Assembly: GCA_907163375.1 (NCBI GenBank)
Contig: CAJQUW010006859.1
Location: 1-64,000, forward strand
Length of the DNA: 64,000 nucleotides
Source of the DNA: Prostheceraeus crozeri
Lineage: Eukaryota > Platyhelminthes > Polycladida > Euryleptidae
Direction of reading: 5' to 3'
Shown piece by piece: positions 1 through 13,090 of this stretch (positions within the stretch are counted from its first letter, which is position 1; every line of letters starts with the position of its first letter). A model generated the notes under the pieces. The model was given only the letters and a program-made list of their open reading frames with translations. It ran no database searches and was not told where the DNA came from. The position numbers and the translations under genes are program-made.

Positions 1-2976
1 TACCATTAATATATTCCTATTATCATATTTATACGAATGGAATATTCTATACTCTAAAGGAACCAATTAAAAGTCACAACACTACCCAAACCAGATCAGA
101 TACAAAGAAGAATATACACAAGGCAGACATAGAGAGAGAGAGAGAGAATATAAAGAAAAAATTAAAGGGAGAACTACCCAACTGACCAGATTTATTCTAA
201 TACAACCATTTGAAACGTTATTGAGACATCTACACAGAGACCTAATACTATTTCTCGGATAGGATGTATACGTTAACACTACTTTCACATACACATCGAC
301 TCCTGTCACTATAAAATTACTTGCTTTTCCCTTCTATGACATACAACCAATACTTTGTGCCTCCTATATTCTCAACCTGTGAATGAAACATTTATTCTAT
401 TATACTTCATACCCATACTTATGACTTGATACAGTGTTCAATACGAAATTTCATCACAAGACATACTGCATAACTATACTTGAGTTCAATCATCCCTGAA
501 AGATAATGCACGCTAGCTAAATACTTTTATTCTGCACTTATGAAGACAGTCATTTCTCAATTTTGAAAGTCAGCCTTACATAGACACTCATAAGAAAGGC
601 TTAGAAACACTTTATCACTACATCATACTTCCATTTATGAATATCAAATTCATTCTACATAACTAACCATGTGAAATCTATCAAAGCTACCTTTCATCAA
701 CTGTGACCCTTTTAACTTTATTTACATAGTGTAACTGTTTCATGTGTTCTATCCTATACACTCAAAAACCTGTAAAGACATTTATTCTCTTCCGCTTTTC
801 ATCTATAAACATGATGTGATACCTTTGCATTCAATCTTGACAAATATCATCATAAAATACTTTCCACAGTACCTTGACTTTAACCATAGGCTGTAATTCC
901 CCATTTACGACAACAGTCATTTCTTCCAGTCAACCTCATCTTTATTGAAAGACTTTGTAGCACCTTAATACGTTCGGTGTTACTCATTTGCTGTTGGAAT
1001 ATAACTTTTCATATACAGTTGGCATACAATCATTTCAACGCATACTCCATTGCATGCTATTCCTACGTTCACATATCATAGTATCTTGTCTTCATCAAGT
1101 ATACAAACTACTTCAGTTTAACTTTACGTGAATTACTTTCATAAATTAACAGGTCCTAATGCAATATGATACTATCACGATATGTTACTGCGGTTTCTGC
1201 CTAACTATGTCTAACCAGTTTGCTACACTTACCTATTCATTAACACTTTGCAATTCTCAATCTTTGCTTTCGTTGATTATGAACATCCAGTTTACATGCA
1301 ACACTATGATATGTGTTCTATCTTATACACTCAACCAGTAGAAACATTCATTCTGTCTACATCCATGAACATGACGTGATAAAATTCACATCATCTCAAA
1401 ACCTTTTAAACAGCGCTTGTCTTCAAAACATATGCTGAATCTCACATAGCTTGTTTTGTTACACTACCAATTCATTTCAATGCGAGCTAATCTTGCATCA
1501 CTGATTTCATGCGACATATACTTTTCACTTTACTTATTCCTACAATGCTACTACTATGTCTTCTAAAACTTTATGAGATCGCTTTCACTTCTATCTCACA
1601 CTTTCTCCATCATCTAACTAAGTGAATAAAGTTGATGATACATTTATCTGACTAAACTCATTGAGTCACATCCTACACGAGCAGATAATTATAACATGGA
1701 TCATATAAAGACGCTAAGCTAAGTCTTGTCATAGGGTTGACTATACTATGGACTTAGTGATTTATCTATGTAACTTACACTTTTAAAATGTTAAATCCTT
1801 AAATTTCAACACAGGGGCACCTATCCTATGGATTTAGGAGTTTTGCTGTATAATTTAGTAAACTTATGTCTCTGTCAGCATACAACTTTTAATAAAGTTG
1901 TTGACATAAAGTTTCTTACACCGCAGTTCATGTTTACGACTTTCATTTGAATGTCAGATTTGTATGTTCATCTGTCTATGATGAGTGTATAACGTTGTCA
2001 CAGTTCTCCTGCTATTTCCCGTAAACTTAGTTGTGACACTTTTGTGTTTCACTTCATCTAGAGGTTTATTTTTTATCTCACACATAATGTTTCCTATCTC
2101 ATATGACATTCGACTAACAACAATTTGTTATGTCTATACTTGTATGCTGTCGATGCAGAGTGCAAAAACACGCTGTCTGTCTTTATATTTACAAAACACA
2201 CACCACATTCAATTTGATTAAAGGCATAACAACACATTTAGTAAGCTGGTACGCTAAATGAGTGTGACTGCAGAAACATTTCATGAAAACTTTTTCAACG
2301 TTCGCTAAGTTTCACAACAACCTGTCAAAGACTTCTTACAAAACTTATTTCAACATTTGCATTTAAGCGAACTCATGTGACTTTCACATAATTCTACACG
2401 AAACGGTTAACGCATGTAATATAAAACCCTAAGTCCAACCGTAGAGGAGCCTAGCCTTGGATGATGGACTTTACAACCCACGCGATTCAATGTCATGGAA
2501 TCACACTCAACGTGTTGTTAGTGACAACATCTGGTTTTATAAAAACATTCAACACTTATTCCTATCCATCTTCAACTTTGATATCCTAACATGTTAAAAA
2601 CTTAGATTTGATTTCAACCACTCAAGTCGTCAAAAACTTGCAGGCGTTGTCTAATATTCAATTCATTCTGTACACCGCAGATTCGCTTTACTTCACATCC
2701 AAAGTTAATGACTACCTTAACAGATGGATTCACTCTGAATTTACACTTTCACCGTTTGTGAAAAGACTGTCACATAAAACATTTTACACACTGCAGTCCG
2801 GATCTCAACTAAGGATTAAAAACTTTCTAGTGCTGTGGTGTGAAACACTGTTTTCATATAACATTCTAAACTCTCATTGCAGTAGAAAACTGCTTTTAGT
2901 AAACCTGATGAAGCGAATCTAACAGTCATGGAGTTTGAATTTTCTAATAGGGAAACATTTGCCAACTGTCTCCAAT
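1..2976. other. AT-rich sequence without recognised genes
   Basis: The segment is AT-rich and its open frames are short, with no recognisable domain or convincing splice pairs. A short GA microsatellite lies at about 131-147. I see no SINE, transposon terminus or RNA gene here. Confidence 0.6.
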
Positions 2977-3110
2977 AAAACTTTCTAACACTGTGAAAGT
3001 AAGTTACAAGACAATCTACACTGTGCAGTAAAACCTTTTCGATAAAACTTTCTAGTGCTGTGAAAGTAAGTTACAAGACAATCTACACTGTGCAGTAAAA
3101 CCTTTTCGAT
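2977..3110. repeat. Tandem duplication of a 67-bp unit
   Basis: Two nearly identical 67-bp units, 2977-3043 and 3044-3110, lie head to tail. Each begins AAAACTTTCTA and ends CAGTAAAACCTTTTCGAT, with about three differences near the start of the unit. The beginning of a third copy (AAAACTTTCTAGTGC) follows at about 3112. This looks like a local slippage or unequal-crossover duplication. Confidence 0.85.
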
Positions 3111-3870
3111 TAAAACTTTCTAGTGCTTGTGATGAGTTCGGTCAGTCATACAACGTCAATGATCAAACATTATTTTCACAAACGTGTGTTTGGTCGCGGT
3201 TATATTATTTGACTACTCTAAAGATTACATTTCATAACACTTGTGTTTCATAAAACGCCATGATCAAATTTTCTAACTATACATCAACCTGTGTTGTAGT
3301 AAAACCTTTGTACAACATGATACACTTTCTGATTAGACTTACGAATACAACTTCAATGATCAAACTTTCTAACTATACATCCAACCTCGTCGTTCCTGTG
3401 TAGCAGTAAAACCTTTATACAACATGATAAAGTTTCTGACTACACTAACTTTACTTTTTCAAACCATGATACACTTTCTGATGACACTCACGAATAAACG
3501 TCATGATCAAACTTTATTTTCACAAACGTGCGTCGTAGTAAAATTATTTGACTACACTAGCACTAACATTTATGGCATTTGTGTTTCATAAAACGCCATG
3601 ATCAAACTTTTCTAACTATACATCAACCTGTGTTGCAGTAAAACTTTTACAAACCATGATACACTTTCTGACTAGACTTACGAATACAACGTCAATGATC
3701 AAACTTTATTTTCACAAACATGAGTTGTAGTAAAAACTAGTTGACTACACTAACGCTTTTATGACATGTGTGTTTCATAAAACATCATGATCAAACTTTC
3801 TAACTATACATCAACCTGTGTTGCAATAAAACTTTTGTACAATATGATAAAGTTTCTGACGATACTGACA
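3111..3870. repeat. Degenerate local duplications
   Basis: A motif reading ATGATCAAACTTTCTAACTA followed by ATACATCAACCTGTGTTG recurs near 3258, 3357, 3597 and 3786. It is interspersed with a second block (TTTCACAAACGTG, then GTAGTAAAA) near 3175, 3520 and 3710. Copies are imperfect and irregularly spaced, so this is an old, scrambled tandem region rather than a clean satellite. No coding content is apparent. Confidence 0.65.
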
Positions 3871-4339
3871 AGAGCTTGTTCACTAGCGAAGAGAGAAGTC
3901 TGTGATGTGTTGCGTGTGGCGCATGAATGTCCTCCCTTCATTCCATTCATCAATTTTCTTCCCCTCTGCATTCCATATCCGTAGATATGTGGCGGGCTTG
4001 GGAACGCTTTAGCTGCATTAGAAGGTTGGCCCTTAAGAGAGCCCCATGGGTCGTTCTCGGGACGTGGGATGTGGGATGGGCTTATGACTGTTTTCAGTTG
4101 GCTGCAATGATAGAAGTAAGAATGGGGAAGATGGCACAATGTTATGTTCCAGTCATAATACTTACGAAATTTGTGCGGCTTCCTATAATCTACTCGGATG
4201 TCCTACCTTGTGATGTATTTTAATGTGATAACATCGGACGATCCGTGCAGTTAAAACTTTTCTTGTGTTGTATCAGGAGTCTACATCTCCATAAATTAAT
4301 GGGCCCGCTCCGGGACATTAGCCCACCACTAGGAATGTG

Positions 4340-5260
4340 AAGGGCGGTGACGTTTCAGGCGGGGACACTTCCGACTGCACACTCAACTGACGCTCAACAC
4401 TCTCACTCGTTCCATCGCTCTTCCTTCAACTCACGCTCTCGACAGACGACTTCTCACAACTCTCCAACTTCGACCTTCAAGCGTCTCCCTTCCAACTTTC
4501 TCTCATTCACCAACTTCTGCCTCGCCTCAAACAACTCTCTTCTCACACTCGCAAGTCCTCCGACTCTCTCTTCAAACGATCCCTTTCCTCAGTTCACTTC
4601 TTTCAACGTACACTTTTGCAGCATTCAACTTTCCCTGCAACCTGTCACACTCATTCCTCACATTCCATACGCCAGCGCATCATTCTTCGTCCAAATACAC
4701 CACTTTACTCGGCACACTCGACTGACTCACTCTCACAACCAACAATTAGGCATTCACACGCTCATCGTCTCGGCGACGATTGAGCCGTGGCTTTGCCAGT
4801 GGCTCAATCGACGCGACAGCTCGCTCAAGCTCAACATCATCACTCAGCCTCTCAACACACCCTTCTTCGTTACAACGCTCTCCATAGCCATCATCGGTCA
4901 TCATCATCATCACTCTCGACAATCAACTTCCTCTTTACTTTACTCGCCACACTTCCAATCATCATCCATAATCACAATTCACGACTGGGGAACGTACTGG
5001 TTTGCCTTGAACAAATGCGTTCCCCCGCTCACCACTCAACACTTGACTCATCATTTCCTTCCCAATCACACGCAGAGGACAATTGGCATGAGCCTTCACA
5101 AAAACTCGACATCATACGCACTACAACGAACATCACACCACAACACAATACATCCACCATCAACACATCTATCATGGCTTCATCTCACCCTTTGTCACTC
5201 TCGCCAAGGACGTGGCGCCTGAACGGTTCACCGCGGAAGGGCATGCGCAACCTACACTTA
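4340..5260. other. G-poor, C/A/T-rich segment
   Basis: About 0.9 kb in which the + strand is rich in C, A and T and poor in G, with repeated short words such as CACTCTCAC, TCATCATCAT and CAACTC. Two overlapping frames stay open and encode Ser/Thr/His-rich low-complexity peptides. Because two different frames are open and the peptides only mirror the base composition, I read this as a compositional island rather than a gene. A coding exon cannot be completely excluded. Confidence 0.55.
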
Positions 5261-7279
5261 AAAATTTGTATTAAAAAAAATTTTTTATTTTTATTGCATT
5301 CCGTCGTCAATTTTCAAACTGAAAAGAGAAGAAATAATGTGTTAAATTGAGACACTATTTTAGTGCTCATAAGAAGGAGATCGCGTTAAAGGATCTCATC
5401 TAAAGTCCACAGCTTAACAAAAACGTTCTATATGAAGCTACTACTGTATTCTGCATTAAGACAGAATAATCCTAAGTTCTAAATATATTCAAAGTTTGAT
5501 AGCAAACTTCGACAGAGCACTCACCGTTCGTCTTACAACTTGAAACAGGGAGTGAAGCCTAGAGAGAAGCAGTGACCTTTTTTTTATAATACCCTCCCGA
5601 CACAAAGCCTTGCCTTGGTCTTTCTAAATTTAGTCATGCTTTTAACTTGACAACAACGCTTTTTACCAAATTTGGACAACACATCGACAGTTACTGGGCT
5701 TTCACAGTCGATGAAGGCCCATGCTATTCAAAGGTCAGATCGATAGTCGCCCAGTGCTATCACAAAGACAACTTCGCTTAGAGGAAAGACAAGTTAAGCT
5801 GATGAATCCGTACACAGGGCATTTCTCAGAGGGGATCTTATCCCAACTCCAAGACTCGACCACCACAATCCAACTTTCGAGCGGGACAGAGCGTGCGTCA
5901 TGTCACTGTGTTGGTATCCGGGCCCCGATTTTGACATGAAAATCGGTGGAGTTGTTTATTTGTTTTTATTTTATTCCCCCTTTTAATTATTTGTTTTTTT
6001 TTTTATTTTACATCAGGGAAACAAGTCTCGAGCCGAAGCTCTGCCTCTGCAACTTTGTAAATGTCTTAGTTGAATTCACCAGCGTTTTGCAATGGAGATG
6101 TTTAGAGGCCACCCATGACAAGATAGCTAGAGGATCTCAACCGATTGGCGTTCTAAAGTGCTACGTTGAGAACTGTGGTTCAAATGCCCAACATGAGACT
6201 ATGAGTTGTCCCAGCGGTTACGGTCTAAACTATGACACACTCCCTTGCCACTCTTATCACTACGGCATCGTCCGCGTTCGTCCGATAGGAACACCCTGGG
6301 GGGGGGGGTTTCCAAGTGGAATATTACAGCAAAACTCTCCGTGTCTTGCTCGCTTTCAGTGAAAAGCTGCTTATACCATGAGAAAGACTGGCTCAGGACA
6401 TCATTAAAAATCATCTAGTTGGACTTCAGCAGGGTCGAAAACATCCCAGAAAACCTCCAAAAACCTAGTGAATTTAAATTTCTTCAAACTTTTTAGCACT
6501 ACCTTGACAACATTTTATAAAGTAGTTCTTTATCACTTAGAGCAGGTTCAATAGCAAACCGAACCTTTTTTGAATCAAGTCAAAGGACTTGTGAAGCAAA
6601 GTTACAAGCCTTTAAAAGTTTTGGAGTCTTTTATGGCCTGGAGACGAAGGGCATCTCTGGCGAACCTTAAGTCTGACGCCTTAGCTGAGTTCAGCAATGA
6701 AATTTTCTAAGTCGGTTTCTTACAGACGGGGATTTGGAAGGATCGATAGCTATCATCGGAGCTCAGAGAGAACGACCTACCTCTGGACAATCGCTCTCGT
6801 CTTAATGACAAGTCTCTGTCGGTTCCCCAATAAGGGGGGCATATATATAGTGTGTGGGGCGGATCAGAATGATGACGTAAACACCATCATCCAAAAAAAC
6901 TTTAAACCCGTTCTATCTTCCGGGTTTTCTAGTTGCTCGATTGACTCACAAATTTTTGAGTGTCACGTTTTCTCGATTCTCCCCTTTCATATAAGACATC
7001 CCTCGACCCTCTACGATGTCCAGGAAGCCGGAAGATGAAAAAAACTCTGTCGTTTTTTCAAAACAGTTCAAAATCTTGGAAAAGATAAATGCACAAACAA
7101 AAAACTCGATTTTACGTTTTTTTTAACAGGCTCTCATTTGGAAAAAAACGTGAGAGCCTTGTCCACGCATCTGAAATAGGAGGAGGATCCTAGAGAACAA
7201 AGTTGCGGTCTTGCCGCTAACCCTCTCTCTAAAAGAAACCCGAGCTCTTCATTCACTTCCAATCCTCCAACAATTCATC
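5261..7279. other. No supported gene
   Basis: The composition is mixed, with homopolymer runs (T near 5992-6013, a run of ten G near 6298) and a TATATATA run near 6840. Short open frames exist in several frames but carry no recognisable motifs. It borders the G-tract repeat that starts near 7330. Confidence 0.5.
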
Positions 7280-7329
7280 GTCCAAGTTGGCAAAAAAAAA
7301 AAAGCGACCATTTCACATTTGGACTTGGA

Positions 7330-8770
7330 AAAAATCCTAATGTGAGTGTCCGAGACCACCGTTTAGGTGAAAATTTTCGAAAAAAAAAATTATTTTTTGG
7401 ACGAAATTTTCAACCTGAAACCTTGGATTAGAAAGAAAGTTTGTTTCACATGTTTTTCTTGAACAACCTTTGGGTCTTTTTCGACCATTTGTGGTCAGTT
7501 GAGTGGTTGGCGGGGGGCGGTTTTTTCACCGAAACTTTCAACCGAACCAACTTTTTGACGACAAACACGATGGGATGGTTAACCCCTTTATTATATATAT
7601 ACTCAACCACACACAGGTATTCGGAGCTCAATTCCAACATTTTGAAAAAACTTTTTTTTTTCACGAAAAAATCCTAAGTGTCGAGACCACCGTAGTGAAA
7701 ATTTTCGAAAAAATTTTTTGGACGAATTTCAACCTGAAACCTTGATAGAAGTTTGTTTCACATGATTCTGAACAACTTTGGTCTTTTCAACCAATTTAGT
7801 CAGTTGAGTTGGTGGGGGGGGGGGCGGTTTTTTCACCGAAACTTCACCGACCCAACTTTTGACGACAAACACGATGGGATGGGTCTCGGAGCTCAATTCC
7901 AACATTTTGAAAAAATTTTTTTTTTTCACGAAAAAATCCTATGTGTCGAGACCACCGTAGTGAAAATTTTCGAAAAAATTTTTTGGACGAATTTCAACCT
8001 GAAACTTTGATAGAAGTTTGTTTCACATGATTCTGAACAACTTTGGTCTTTTCGACCAATTTAGTCAGTTGAGTCGTTGGGGGGGGGGGGGGGAGGGGGG
8101 GGGGGGGGTGGTGCGCGAGTGGGGGTGGTTTTCGTGGGGGGTTGGTACTTTGGGAGGCGTGTTGGGCGGGGGGTTTGTTACTGTGAGCGGTAGGTTGAGT
8201 CGCGCGCGCGGCGGCGGCGCGCCGGTTTTTTTCACCCGAAACTTCGACCGACCCAACTTGTTGACGACAAACACGATGGTGATGGGTCTCGGAGCTCCAA
8301 TTCCAACATTTTGAAAAAAAATTTTTTTTTTTCACGAAAAAATCCTAAGTGTCGAGACCACCGTAGTGAAAATTTTCGAAAAAATTTTTTGGACGAATTT
8401 CAACCTGAAACCTTGATAGAAGTTTGTTTCACATGATTCTGAACAACTTTGGTCTTTTCGAACAATTTGGTCAGTTGAGTCGTTGGGGGGGGGGGGGGGC
8501 GGTTTTTTAACCGAAACTTCACCGACCCAACTTTTGACGACAAACACGATGGGATGGGTCTCGGAGCTCAATTCCAACAATTTGAAAAATTTTTTTTTTT
8601 CATGAAAAAATCCTAAGTGTCGAGACCACCGTAGTGAAAATTTTCGAAAAAATTTTTTGGACGAATTTCAAACTGAAACCTTGATAGAAGTTTGTTTCAC
8701 ATGATTCTGAACAACTTTGGTCTTTTCAACCAATTTTGTCAGTTGAGTCGTTGGGGGGGGGGGGGGGGTA
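7330..8770. repeat. Tandem repeat of about 265 bp with embedded G tracts
   Basis: The block containing AGTTTGTTTCACATGATTCT recurs at about 7437, 7750, 8015, 8422 and 8691, giving a unit of roughly 265-305 bp. One interval is about 407 bp because of an extra G-rich insertion. Each unit contains, in order, GGTCTTTTCGACCAA, a run of 9-17 G, ACACGATGGGATGGGTCTCG, a run of A then T, and AAAATTTTCGAAAAAATTTT. The G runs are always on the + strand. Open frames here are by-products of the repeat. Confidence 0.85.
8078..8222 (+). other. G-rich insertion with quadruplex potential
   Basis: Within one copy of the 265-bp repeat the usual G run is expanded to about 145 bp of very G-rich DNA. It consists of two long G runs separated by a single A, then GGGGGTGG, GGGGGG and GGGAGG blocks, then GCGCGCGCGGCGGCGGCGCG. 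The spacing of four or more G runs on one strand would favour G-quadruplex formation. It is absent from the neighbouring units, so it is a local expansion or an assembly error. Confidence 0.7.
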
Positions 8771-9794
8771 AGCCGAACGAAATTTGAGTGAAAAAATGTT
8801 TTGGTGACGGTCCAGGTCGAAAATTCCACACTTTGGAAAAATTTTCAAATTTTTACCCATACCCCCCAAATAAGTCACTTGACACTTAGGATTTTTTTCA
8901 GGTAAGCGTAGCCCCCGACTAAAATCTTGTAACCCCGCTTAACTTTTGACGAAGAATAGATAGGAACAAGCCGATTGTTTCACTGAATTTGTCTCACTCT
9001 TAGCTTTCAAACGAGCTATCGCACGACAAAATCCGTCCACTATAAGCCAACATCGAAGCAAGCTGTCCAGAGGGGGGGGGGCGGTTATCTCCTCACGGGA
9101 CCCATTCTCCAACACATCTTGGCGAACTCCCTCACCTTCCAGAGGGGGGGGGGCTGATGACTCATCGATGACTCATCACTGCACCGCACTGCACTTGAAT
9201 TTGGAATGGCATTACTACTCCTAAGTTTAGCGTTCATTCACTGATTTCTGCCAGAATGTCATTTCAAGTTCAATTTTTCAAAAGGGGAAAATAATCGCGA
9301 ATGTCCAAGCAGCAGTCAGATGAGAGCCCTCGAAGATCCCCACGTGCATGGTAGAGGCCAGAATTTTTAGTTCTCCTTTAGATAAATATTAGCTCGAATA
9401 AATCAAAATACATTTGAGGGCTTGTTCGAGTGTGACTGATCTAATGAGCTGTTGGTTCTCTTTTCTGTCAGTCCTAAATTGTCAAAGCCTTGTCTCTTTG
9501 CCGCTTAACCTTTTATAGTCCGGGTGCTAGCGTGAAGTTGTGCAGGGAACGAGGTAGTACATAAAACTTTCACATAGCATAGTACACCTCTAACCTACTG
9601 CAAAACTTCGCGTCTGCCGGATCAGATCATTTGCTTTTCAGAAATAGAGAGGATAACAAAATCCTATGTATTTCCAATGGTAAAATTGTGACATTTAAGG
9701 TGTTGACTCCATTTTTTCGAATTTTTGCTCATAAAAGTTACACAAATTGGGATTTTGTTGAACTGGTTATTATAGAAATCATCTACACATCATG
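8771..9794. other. No supported gene; two CCAGAGGGGGGGGG motifs
   Basis: Two copies of CCAGAG followed by a long G run occur near 9066 and 9137, reminiscent of the G tracts of the adjacent repeat. A short direct repeat GATGACTCATC occurs twice near 9156-9180 and contains TGACTCA (AP-1-type) words. Nothing else recognisable. Confidence 0.45.
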
Positions 9795-9984
9795 ATCTTT
9801 CAAATGAGTTTTCATTCAGTGACAGAGGATGAAGTAAAGTGTACAAACAGACACTTTCGTTGGTGTAACTGCAAATTTTAACATAGAAATTTCAGGAAAA
9901 TTGTTGATATACTTTAACGAAAAGTGTCTGTTTGCACACTTTACTTCATCCTCTGTCACTGAATGATAACTCATTTGAAAGATC
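9795..9984. repeat. Long inverted repeat (67-bp arms)
   Basis: The left arm 9795-9861 starts GATCTTTCAAATGAG and ends ACAGACACTTTCG. It is matched by the reverse complement at 9918-9984, which starts CGAAAAGTGTCTG and ends CTCATTTGAAAGATC. There are only a few mismatches and a loop of about 56 bp. The structure could be a foldback element or the core of a MITE. No target duplication was identified. Confidence 0.85.
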
Positions 9985-10314
9985 ATCAAATCGATTTGAG
10001 TAAAAATATCAAATCAGTGTATCACGGATACATAAAAACAAATTATGTCATTTTTGTTTTTAAGTGGTATTAGTACATTAATCCAGCATCTATTACAAAA
10101 ATTCAAGATATGTTGAAAAAATATCTGATGATAGATTTAACAATAACTTCGTTCACATCAGCCGATTTGTTGTAAATTATTTTCAGAAATATTTCATGTT
10201 AAGTTGAATTGCAGACTACATGATGAAAACCCACGGAATTTCAAGTGATCTGAATTACTTACTTTGGCCTGGTCAAGCACGGATCTGAGGTGAATTGGCG
10301 GGCCATGCACAGGA

Positions 10315-11285
10315 CACCGGATAAAGGGGCGGGCCGGACACGACACCGGATGAAGGGGCGGGCCGGACACGGCACTGCGGATAAAGGGCCGGGCACGGGA
10401 CCTCGGGTGAAGGGGCGAGCCGGACACGGGACCTCGGATAAAGGGGCGGGCCGGGCGCGGCACTGCGGATAAAGGGCCGGGCACGGGACCTCGGGTGAAG
10501 GGGCGAGCCGGACACGACACCGGATGAAGGGGCGGGCCGGGCGCGGCACTGCGGATAAAGGGCCGGGCACAGCACTGCGGATAAAGGGCCGGGCACGGGA
10601 CCTCGGGTGAAGGGGCGAGCCGGACACGGGACCGCGGATAAAGGGCCGGACACGGCACTGCGGATAAAGGGCCGGGCACGGGACCGCGGATAAAGGGCCG
10701 GGCACTGTACCTCGGGTGAAGGGGCGAGCCGGACACGGGACCACGGATAAAGGGCCGGGCACGGGACCGCGGATAAAGGGCCGGGCACTGTACCTCGGGT
10801 GAAGGGGCGAGCCGGACACGGGACCACGGATAAAGGGCCGGACACGGGACCGCGCATAAAGGGTCAGACACGGCACTGCGGATAAAGGGCCGGGCACGGG
10901 ACCTCGGGTGAGGGGGCGAACAGGGCACGGGACCGCGGATAAAGGGCCGGACACGGCACTGCGGATAAAGGGCCGGGCACGGGACCTCGGGTGAGGGGGC
11001 GAACAGGGCACGGGACCGCGGATAAAGGGCCGGACACGGGACCGCGGATAAAGGGTCAGACACGGCACTGCGGATAAAGGGCCGGGCACGGGACCTCGGG
11101 TGAGGGGGCGAACAGGGCACGGGACCGCGGATAAAGGGCCGGACACGGGACCGCGGATAAAGGGTCAGACACGGCACTGCGGATAAAGGGCCGGGCACGG
11201 GACCTCGGGTGAGGGGGCGCACAGGGCAGGGACGAGGATAAAAGGGACGGCTCGGCTCTGCGGATAATGGCCGGGCACGGACTGG
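10315..11285. repeat. GC-rich minisatellite, left block
   Basis: A higher-order minisatellite is made of units of about 26 bp (CGGATAAAGGGCCGGGCACG...) and about 31 bp (CGGGTGAAGGGGCGAGCCGG...). They alternate with end variants such as GGGACCT, GGGACCG and GGCACTG. The block is about 65-70% GC, in sharp contrast to its flanks. Minus-strand frames remain open through the array and would encode Pro/Arg-rich repeats. Since more than one frame is open, I treat these as artefacts of the repeat. The same units resume at 13091. Confidence 0.9.
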
Positions 11286-13090
11286 GTGTTTTGTTGAATT
11301 TTTGTGTGTGTTTGGTGACTGGATTTTTTTGAAGTGGAGTTTGTTGGTGGAATGTAGGGTTTTTGTTGAGTTTGTGTTTTGTTTGATGTGGTTTCTTTTG
11401 ATTTCTTTTTTTTTTGTCGAATGTTTTTGCATTTGTTTTTTGTTTTTTTTGTTTTGTTGAGAAGGGTTTTTGGTTGTGTTTTCTTTTTTTTTCTTGTTGA
11501 TTTTTATTTTTTTTTTCGTCGTGTTTTGTTTTTTATTTTTTTGTTTTGAGTTGGGTGTTTTGTTTTGTTTTGTTTGGGGTTGTGTTTTTGTTTTTTTTTT
11601 GTGGTTTTTTTTTTTTTCTTTTGTTTTTTTGTTTTTGATTTATTTTGATTTTTTTGTAGTGTTTTCTTCTTTTTTTTGTTTTTTTGATTTTGTTTTATTT
11701 TTATTTTTGATTTGTTTTTGTGGAGATTGTGGTTTGATGTGTAAGGTTTTTTGATTTTGTTTTTTTTGTTTTTTTGGTGAATTGTTTTTTGTGTTCTTTC
11801 TTGTTTTTGAGTTTTTTTTTTTTGTGAGTTTTTTTAGTTTTGTTTTTTTTTGATTGATTTTTTGTGATTTTGTTGGGATTTTGGAAGGGTTTTTGTTTTG
11901 TTTTTGTTTTGTGAGTTTTGTTGATTTGGTGATTTTTGATTTTTTGACTTGTAAAGTGTTAGTGTTGTGTGTTTGAGGAGGGTGGGTTTGTTTGACTTCT
12001 TTTTGGAGATGTGGTTTTTGTTGTTATATTTTTCTTTTTTTCTTTGTCTTTTGTTGTGGTTATTTGTTTTTGTTTTTGAAGTGAAGTTTGTGTTTGTTTT
12101 TATTTTTGTTTTGTTTGTGTTGTTTGTTTGATTGTGGATCTTTTTTTTTTTCTTTTGTTTTTTTTTTGTGCTTGTTTTGAAGGTGTTTTTTTGTTTTTTT
12201 TGTTTGTTTGTTTTTCTTTGATTTGAAGGTGAATTATTGTTTTGGTTTTTGGTTTTTGGATTTTTGTTTTGATAGGTTGTTTGGTTTTGTTTTGTTTTTG
12301 GTTCTTTGTTTGTGGATGTTAGATTTTTTTTTTTTGTTTTTTTTATTGTTGTTTTTTGTTTGTTTTGTTTGATGTTATTTTTTTGTTTTGTTTTTTTTTT
12401 GTGATTTGGTGTTGGATGTTTTTTTTTTTTTTGTGTTTTGAGAGTTTTTGATTGTTTGTCATTTTTCTTGATTTGTTTGTTTTTGTTTGCTAATTTTTGT
12501 GATTGTTTTTTTTGACTTTTCTTTTAGTTTGGAGATGGGAGGGTTTTTTTTTGTTTGTTTTTTTATTTTTTTTTATTTGTTTTTTTTTGTGTTTTTTGTG
12601 GGGTTTTTTTTTTGTTCTTTTGAAATTGAGAGTTTTTTTTGTTTTTTTGTTATGATTTTTTTTGTGGGGGTGTCTTTTTGTTGTTATTGTGAACTAGTTT
12701 TTTTTTGTTTTTTTGTTTTTTTGTTTTTAGTCGTTTTTTTTTTTATTTTTTTTTTTGGTTATTGTTGTTTTTTTTTTGTTTTTTTATTTTGGTTTTGATT
12801 TGATGTTTTGTTTGGTGTTTTGTTTTAGTTTTTTTTGTTTTTTTTGTTTTTGAGTTTTTTTGTTGTATTTGTTTGTTTTTATTGTTTTTTTTTTTTTTTT
12901 TTTTGGTTTTTGGTTTTGTTTTTGAGGGGTTTTTTTTAGTGTTTTTGATTTTTTGAAGGTTTGTCTTTTTTTTTTTGTTTTTGATTGTTTGTGTTGTTTT
13001 GTATTTTTTTGTTTTTTTTTTTTGTTTTGTTTTTTGTTTTTTTTTGTTTTGATTTTTTATTTTTGTTTTTTTTGGTTTTTTTTTTTTTTT
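11286..13090. repeat. 1.8-kb T/G-only low-complexity tract
   Basis: About 1.8 kb of the + strand consists almost entirely of T with interspersed G. C and A are very rare, and words like TTTGTTTTTG are repeated without a fixed period. It is bounded on both sides by the same GC-rich minisatellite, so it interrupts that array. No promoter, exon or transposon end is visible. It may be a true extreme strand-asymmetric expansion or consensus noise from long reads across an unsequenceable stretch. Confidence 0.85.

Noticed and set aside
4347..5350. Two overlapping Ser/Thr/His-rich open frames, 291 and 187 codons
   Set aside because: They lie in a G-poor segment, where stop codons are rare. Both frames are low-complexity, and there is no domain or splice support.
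10194..11432. Minus-strand open frames of up to 412 codons, Pro/Arg-rich
   Set aside because: They translate the GC-rich minisatellite. Overlapping frames are open at the same time, and the peptides only restate the repeat.
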